Origin: Siphonodentalium dalli
Taxonomy: Eukaryota; Mollusca; Scaphopoda; Gadilida; Siphonodentaliidae
Length of the DNA stretch: 64,000 nt
NCBI GenBank assembly: GCA_032622095.1
Contig: CP136066.1
Span: 167,470,664 to 167,534,663, forward strand
Direction of reading: 5' to 3'
Shown here: one piece after another, positions 59,336 to 64,000 of the stretch
How positions within the stretch are numbered: position 1 is the first letter of the stretch
Layout: the number at the start of each line of letters is the position of its first letter
Notes under the pieces: generated by a model
Database searches by the model: none
Told to the model about the DNA's origin: nothing
Seen by the model: the letters and a program-made list of their open reading frames with translations, nothing else
Position numbers and translations under genes: made by a program

Positions 59336-59973
59336 CTTGAATTAAAATAATTTAATTCTATTCACACAATAAATCAGATGATGTAAAGTTGTAAACATTC
59401 ATGTCTAGGCACAACTCAAAGGTATATTATTGTGTGGAATAACATGATCAGCATTGATCGTCTTCCTGCTATCCACAAACTTATATACTATAAGGTCAAT
59501 ATAAGTGTGCATATTTCTGGTCACGCCATAACCCTAACACTAAAACATCACTGTAGTTACCCTATATCCAAAATTGTGTACATAACTAAGAGCACAATTC
59601 CAGCATTAACCAAATAAGGAACAATAAGCGTTAATGTTTACCCTAAATCTAACCATAATTCAAACCCAATCCCAGACCACGACACTATCCCTAGCAATAA
59701 CTATAGACATGTAACGATGATAACACTAACAGTGGCCGTATAACTTTAATCCTAAACATAACGCATGCAGAACTCACCAATGCTTAGATACACTGGTGTG
59801 TAGTCCATGTGTCGTGTTTAGGGTTAATGTTGTACAGTCAGTGCTAGCTTTGTCGTAATATGGTTAGAGTTCTGGCTATTGTCAGGGTTTGGTATATTAT
59901 TCGAACGATTACGTCAAGTTACTATAATATTATCATTATCGATATATACACACATATAAATTCATATACACAC
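59336..59973 (-). other. Intron 1 of the YqaJ-transposase gene
   Basis: Donor GAAGAAG|GTGTGT, acceptor AATTCAAG; phase 1 on both sides. The sequence has many stops in all frames and a telomere-like 'ccctaa/aaccct' flavour (59525-59760), with no coding signal. Confidence 0.75.
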
Positions 59974-61541
59974 CTTCTTCAAAGTACCCGAGTCGAGGAA
60001 ACATAGCTGGAAGTATTCTCCCAACAACCGTGGCTATCGCATCAATTTCGTGCACAGTTCCATGCTCCATTGCGTCCTTCACTCTCTGGAAGTTCCGAAG
60101 CATTCCGCTTTCCATGCACAAATAGGTCGAAATGTTTTTTCATGTCGATTAATTTCTGTAGTCCTATGGCCTTGCCACACGTGCTGCCGGTCACACATGC
60201 CTTATCCCGAATACTATGCCAGCGTTCAGTTCTCTGTTTGATAAACATGGCATCATCGCCATCGTATGACGGATCCAGTTCGGTATATTTAGCACAATTT
60301 CCAAGATCGACGACATTTCCGTGAGAATATTTGTCCAACTCACAATTGAGTGATGCCATTATCACAGATAGTTTGTTCACAATATCGAGGCCGTCGACTA
60401 TGGCCTGATCGGTGTCGTACTTTCTCACTCGCATAACACTAATGATCTGTGCATACTTCGATTTCTTCCAGTCGCCACTACCAAGATCTCCCATTTTCGT
60501 ATACTTGTCGATGCATCGTTCGTCTCGCATCTTCTCTAACCTCAGGTCTTCCATTCTGTGGCCAATAGTTGCAACCAATTTCTTCAGAACATCTAACAAT
60601 TTCTCTGATTCGTCGCCGTACATTTCTTCTTCGGATAACTCGCTAACGAACATATAAGCTTCTTCTATCAACTTTTCTTCTTTCATCGATCTTTCCTTTC
60701 TCTGCGCCAACGTTGGCTCCCGTTCACACCCCCAGCAGTCGATGTCACCAACATTTTTCCCTTTACCTCGAGCTATTTTTTTCCCGTCAACCCCAATCTT
60801 GATCAATCCTCCGTTCATATGGTCAGCGATCGTTTCTATGGTGTCACATATGATTCCGGGATGGATTGGAGAAAGTCTGGTCCTGTCCAGGGTTTTGACA
60901 GATGGCACTGCAAAGTTCACGGACGAGGACTCAGCTAAGCATTTTCCCGCAGTTGATGCGCCACTAATTACCTGTCCTTTATTCCGGGGTCCGGACATAA
61001 ACCTGAGGAATTTTCCTCCAAATAGCCGATAACCGACTTGCCAGAACTTTAAGGTTTCCTCCTTGGAGTATCGCATCTGTGATGTCGATTCTGTCGCGTA
61101 CCACTGCACCAAGTCCCCGAACAGCGAATAACAGATGTTTTCTTTAGGAAACTTGTCTTCTGCAATTAACGTGAATAGTGTCCTATACAACTCAGTCTCC
61201 CACGGCTGGCACCTTTGCATTGCCTTTTCAACAATATCCTTAACGTCATTTTCAGTCTCGGTCACATCGTCGGTTTCGGTCACGTTAACCCCTTCGCTTT
61301 CGTCTTGTTTTCTTCTTTTTTTGAATGTAATATTGCCATTTTCAAATGTTATTCGTGTTTCTTTTGGAATTACGCCTTCGTGACACTTAGTCCGCTATCC
61401 CGATTTTCCAGTTTGTACATTCAATTCTAATTGTCTGTACTTTAACGTTTCCGAATCATGCTCTGCAATATTGTGATTAACAATTGCATTTAGTTGTTCG
61501 GTCTTCTCGGAGCAGTAATAACAGCGGTATTGGGGTGACAT
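59974..61541 (-). CDS. YqaJ-transposase gene exon 1: finger, first catalytic block, nuclease start
   Basis: ATG stands directly after ATTATCTTTTCAG. MSPQYRCYYCSEKTEQLNAI leads into a C-x2-C-x12-H-x4-H finger. A TAG at 61395-61397 interrupts it, after which the same frame continues RTKCHEGVIPKETRITF, so translation as written would stop at 48 codons. Then come FLRFMSGPRNKGQV, INFAVPS-like VNFAVPS, IKIGVDGKKIARGKG (Asp at 60785), a charged helical stretch, WHSIRDKACVTGS (60207-60241), a break in a GAGAG run near 60090, and AMEHGTVHEIDAIATVVGR to the donor. Confidence 0.7.
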
Positions 61542-61943
61542 CTGAAAAGATAATACAATGGTGAGAACAATAAATGTCTTTAGAAATTGTGACATAAGGA
61601 GCCACACATACTCAATAGTATAAGGGCCCATTCTGAATTCTTCGCAGACTGGAGTCATATTAATTTTATGCATTGGACAATTTAATTTGATTATGTTAAA
61701 ACATGAATGTTGACACTAAAACTATTACCTAGTAAACGTAACAAACATACTGATGTTACATATTAAACATGTGATTGTAAATCAATAATAAGTCCTGATA
61801 GTGTTAGATAATTATTTCGGCCATGAATTATAACAATCTGCATTAGACGGGACTCGGTTTATAAGATTAATGTTATATATATACACGAGTTTTATAAAAG
61901 AAGAAAACACATCATTACATGTAGCACGAAGTTGCTTACTTTA
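61542..61943 (-). promoter_or_regulatory. 5' leader and possible promoter of the YqaJ-transposase gene
   Basis: On the minus strand, GTGTATATATATAAC (about 61872-61886) could be a TATA element. ACTAG|GTAATAG at 61729/61728 is a reasonable donor that would pair with the acceptor at 61542, giving a 187-base leader intron. No terminal repeat of a transposon was recognised here. Confidence 0.35.
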
Positions 61944-64000
61944 TTAGCTCAACTTTACTTTGTAAAGTTTGAGCTATTGCCATGGCTTTGTCGTCCGTCG
62001 TCCGTGTGTACGTGTGTACGTGTGTACGTAAGGCGTCAACAATGCAGTCTACAGGTCGTACCTTTGGTCGGATCATTATGAAATTTGTCATAGCTGTTGA
62101 CATCAACATTTAGACCAGAATGATTAATTTTGGGGCCATTCGGTAAAAAAACATGGCCGCCAGTGGCCATCTTGCATTTCAAAATTCAATCCATTAGCAC
62201 GGGCTACAGGGCGTACTGTTTGTCTGATCGTCATGAAATTTGTCATGGATGTTAATATTGACATGTAGATGGGAACGAGTAATTTTGGGGTCATTCAGCC
62301 CAAAAACATGGCCGCCAGCAGCCATCTTGGATTTTACTCTTTGTATGACTAAATTCTTTAGCACGGGCTACAGGTCGTACTTTTAGTCTGATCATCATAA
62401 AATTTGTCAAGAATGTTAATAATGACATGTAGATGGGAACGAGTCATTTTGGGGTCATTCGGCCAAAAAACATGGCCGCCAGCAGGCATCTTTGATTTCA
62501 CTCTTTGTATGACTAAATCCTTTAGCACGGGCTACAGGTCGTACCTTTAGTCCGATCATCATAAAATTTGTCATGGCTGTTGAAATTGGAATGTAGATGG
62601 GAACGAGTCATTTTGGGGTCATTCGGACAAAAAACATGGCCGCCAGCGGCCATCTTGGAGTTCAAAATTCAATCCATTAGCACGGGCCACAGGTCGTACT
62701 GTTCGTCTGATCATCATGAAATTTGTCATGGATGTTAATATTGACATGTAGATGGGAACGAGTAATTTTGGGGTCATTCGGCCAAAAAACATGGCGGCCA
62801 GCAGCCTTCTTGGATTTTACTCTTTGTATGACTAAATTCTTTAGCACAGGCTACAGGTCGTACCTTTAGTCTGATCATCATCAAATTTGTCATAGATGTT
62901 AATATTGACATGTAGATGGGAACGAGTAATTTTGGGGTCATTCGGCCAAAAAACATGGCCGCCAGCAGCCATCTTTGATTTTACTCTTTGTATGACTAAA
63001 TCCTTTAGCACGGGCTACAGGTCCTACTTTTAGTCTGATCATCATAAAATTTGTCAAGAATGTTAATAATGACATGTAGATGGGAACGAGTCATTTTGGG
63101 GTCAATCGGCCAAAAAACATGGCCGCCAGCAGCCATCTTGGATTTTACTCTTTGTATGACTAAATCCTTTAGCACGGGCTACAGGCCGTACCTTTAGTCT
63201 GATCATCATAAAATTTGTCATGGCTTTTGAAATTGGAATGTAGATGGGAACGAGTAATTTTGGGGTCATTCGGCCAATAAACATGGCCACCAGTGGCCAT
63301 CTTGGATTTCAAAATTTAATCCATTAGCACGGGCCACAGGTCGTACTGTTCGTCTGATCATCATAAAATTTGTCATGGATGTTAACAATGACATGTAGAT
63401 GGGAACGAGTAATTTTGGGGTCATTCGGCCAAAAAACATGGTCGCCAGCAGCCATCTTGGATTTTACTCTTTGTATGACTAAATCCTTTAGCACGGGCTA
63501 CAGGTTGTACCTTTAGTCTGATCATCATAAAATTTGTCGTGAATGTTAATAATGACATGTAGATGGGAACGAGTCATTTTGGGGTCATTCGGCAGAAAAA
63601 CATGGCCGCCAGCAGCCATCTTTGATTTTACTCTTTGTATGACTAAATCCTTTAGCACGGGCTACAGGTCGTACCTTTAGTCTGATCATCATAAAATTTG
63701 TCATAGCTGTTGAAATTGGAATGTAAATGGGAACGAGTAATTTTGGGGTCATTCGGCAGAAAAACATGGCCGCCAGCAGCCATCTTTGATTTTACTCTTT
63801 GTATGACTAAATCCTTTAGCACGGGCTACAAGTCGTACATTTAGTCTGATCATCATAAAATTTGTCATGGCTGTTGAAATTGGAATGTAAATGGGAACGA
63901 GTCATTTTGGGGTCATTCGGACAAAAAACATGGCCGCCAGTGGCCATCTTGGATTTCAAAATTTAATCCATTAGCATGGGCCACAGGTCGTACTGTTCGT
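61944..64000 (+). repeat. AGCTCA-family element 'a', copy 4, truncated by window end
   Basis: Cap palindrome, GTCGTCCGTCGTCCGTGTG with an extra GTGTACGT unit, then about twelve 155/164-bp monomers to the window edge. Same strand orientation as the other three copies. Confidence 0.85.

Larger units (their letters stand above)
55574..61541 (-). pseudogene. YqaJ-nuclease / RNase H-fold transposase-like gene, three exons, damaged
   Basis: Order of parts (N to C): C2H2-like finger CYYC..H..H; basic linker; conserved helical block (FGGKFLRFMSGPRNKGQV); GLIKIGVDGKKIARG, a beta-strand with Asp as in the first DDE residue; YqaJ motifs WHSIRDKACVTGS, AMEHGTVHE, SPDG, FEAKCK and QLQCEM; GLRVAVTASDGQ, like the second DDE block; two tandem-repeat regions; VLFHFTDAAHLLTCLR, like the DPPHLLKxxRN block of P-element/THAP9 transposases; VAFAQRVFAEDVE; GTLEVEQFFSTMR, like the final Glu block; basic tail. 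The YqaJ domain is a lambda-exonuclease-type nuclease and is firmly supported. The transposase reading is inference from block order. Lesions: TAG near the N-terminus and three frame breaks. A mobile element gene or a domesticated relative is likely. Confidence 0.75.

Overview
This window reads as nuclear DNA of an invertebrate animal. It is AT-rich, has spliced genes with GT-AG introns, has no bacterial operons, and is dominated by non-autonomous DNA transposons. The palindrome-capped elements with CCGT microsatellites and ~160-bp core repeats resemble those I know from bivalve molluscs, so a marine bivalve or related lophotrochozoan is my best guess. That is inference, not proof.

Two genes can be assembled. 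On the + strand, four coding exons (24939-25064, 27090-27703, 33668-34112, 52990-54000) join in frame into a 731-residue BTB/POZ zinc-finger transcription factor with an N-terminal BTB domain, a basic/SUMO-motif linker and seven C-terminal C2H2/C2HC fingers. Its introns are inflated by repeats. On the - strand, converging on it, 61541-55574 holds a three-exon gene of about 1,620 codons. It combines an N-terminal zinc finger, a YqaJ/lambda-exonuclease-type nuclease and, split around that nuclease, what look like the blocks of an RNase H-fold (P-element/THAP9-like) DDE transposase. It carries one in-frame stop and three frame breaks, so this copy is a decaying pseudogene or has assembly errors. 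The first 51 bases hold the start of another C2H2 exon on the - strand, cut by the window edge.

The rest is layered repeats. 1-9566: MITEs, an old diverged satellite, a short tandem repeat. 9567-17412: a Russian-doll nest of hAT-type elements, four of them with readable 8-bp target duplications, two carrying BED zinc-finger remnants. 19557-20178: a canonical short Helitron. 21125-24375, 28356-33067, 51331-52650 and 61944-64000: four same-strand copies of one element with a 5' palindrome, ~155/164-bp tandem monomers and a 3' hairpin; two lie in introns of the BTB gene. 34140-50305: intronic MITEs of hAT, mariner and piggyBac type. 53931-55140: a tandem duplication of the end of the BTB-ZF gene. 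No rRNA, tRNA or CRISPR array was seen.

The most novel item is the transposase-like protein with a nuclease embedded between its catalytic blocks. Second is the observation that three sequence-unrelated element families share the same cap-microsatellite-core-hairpin plan.
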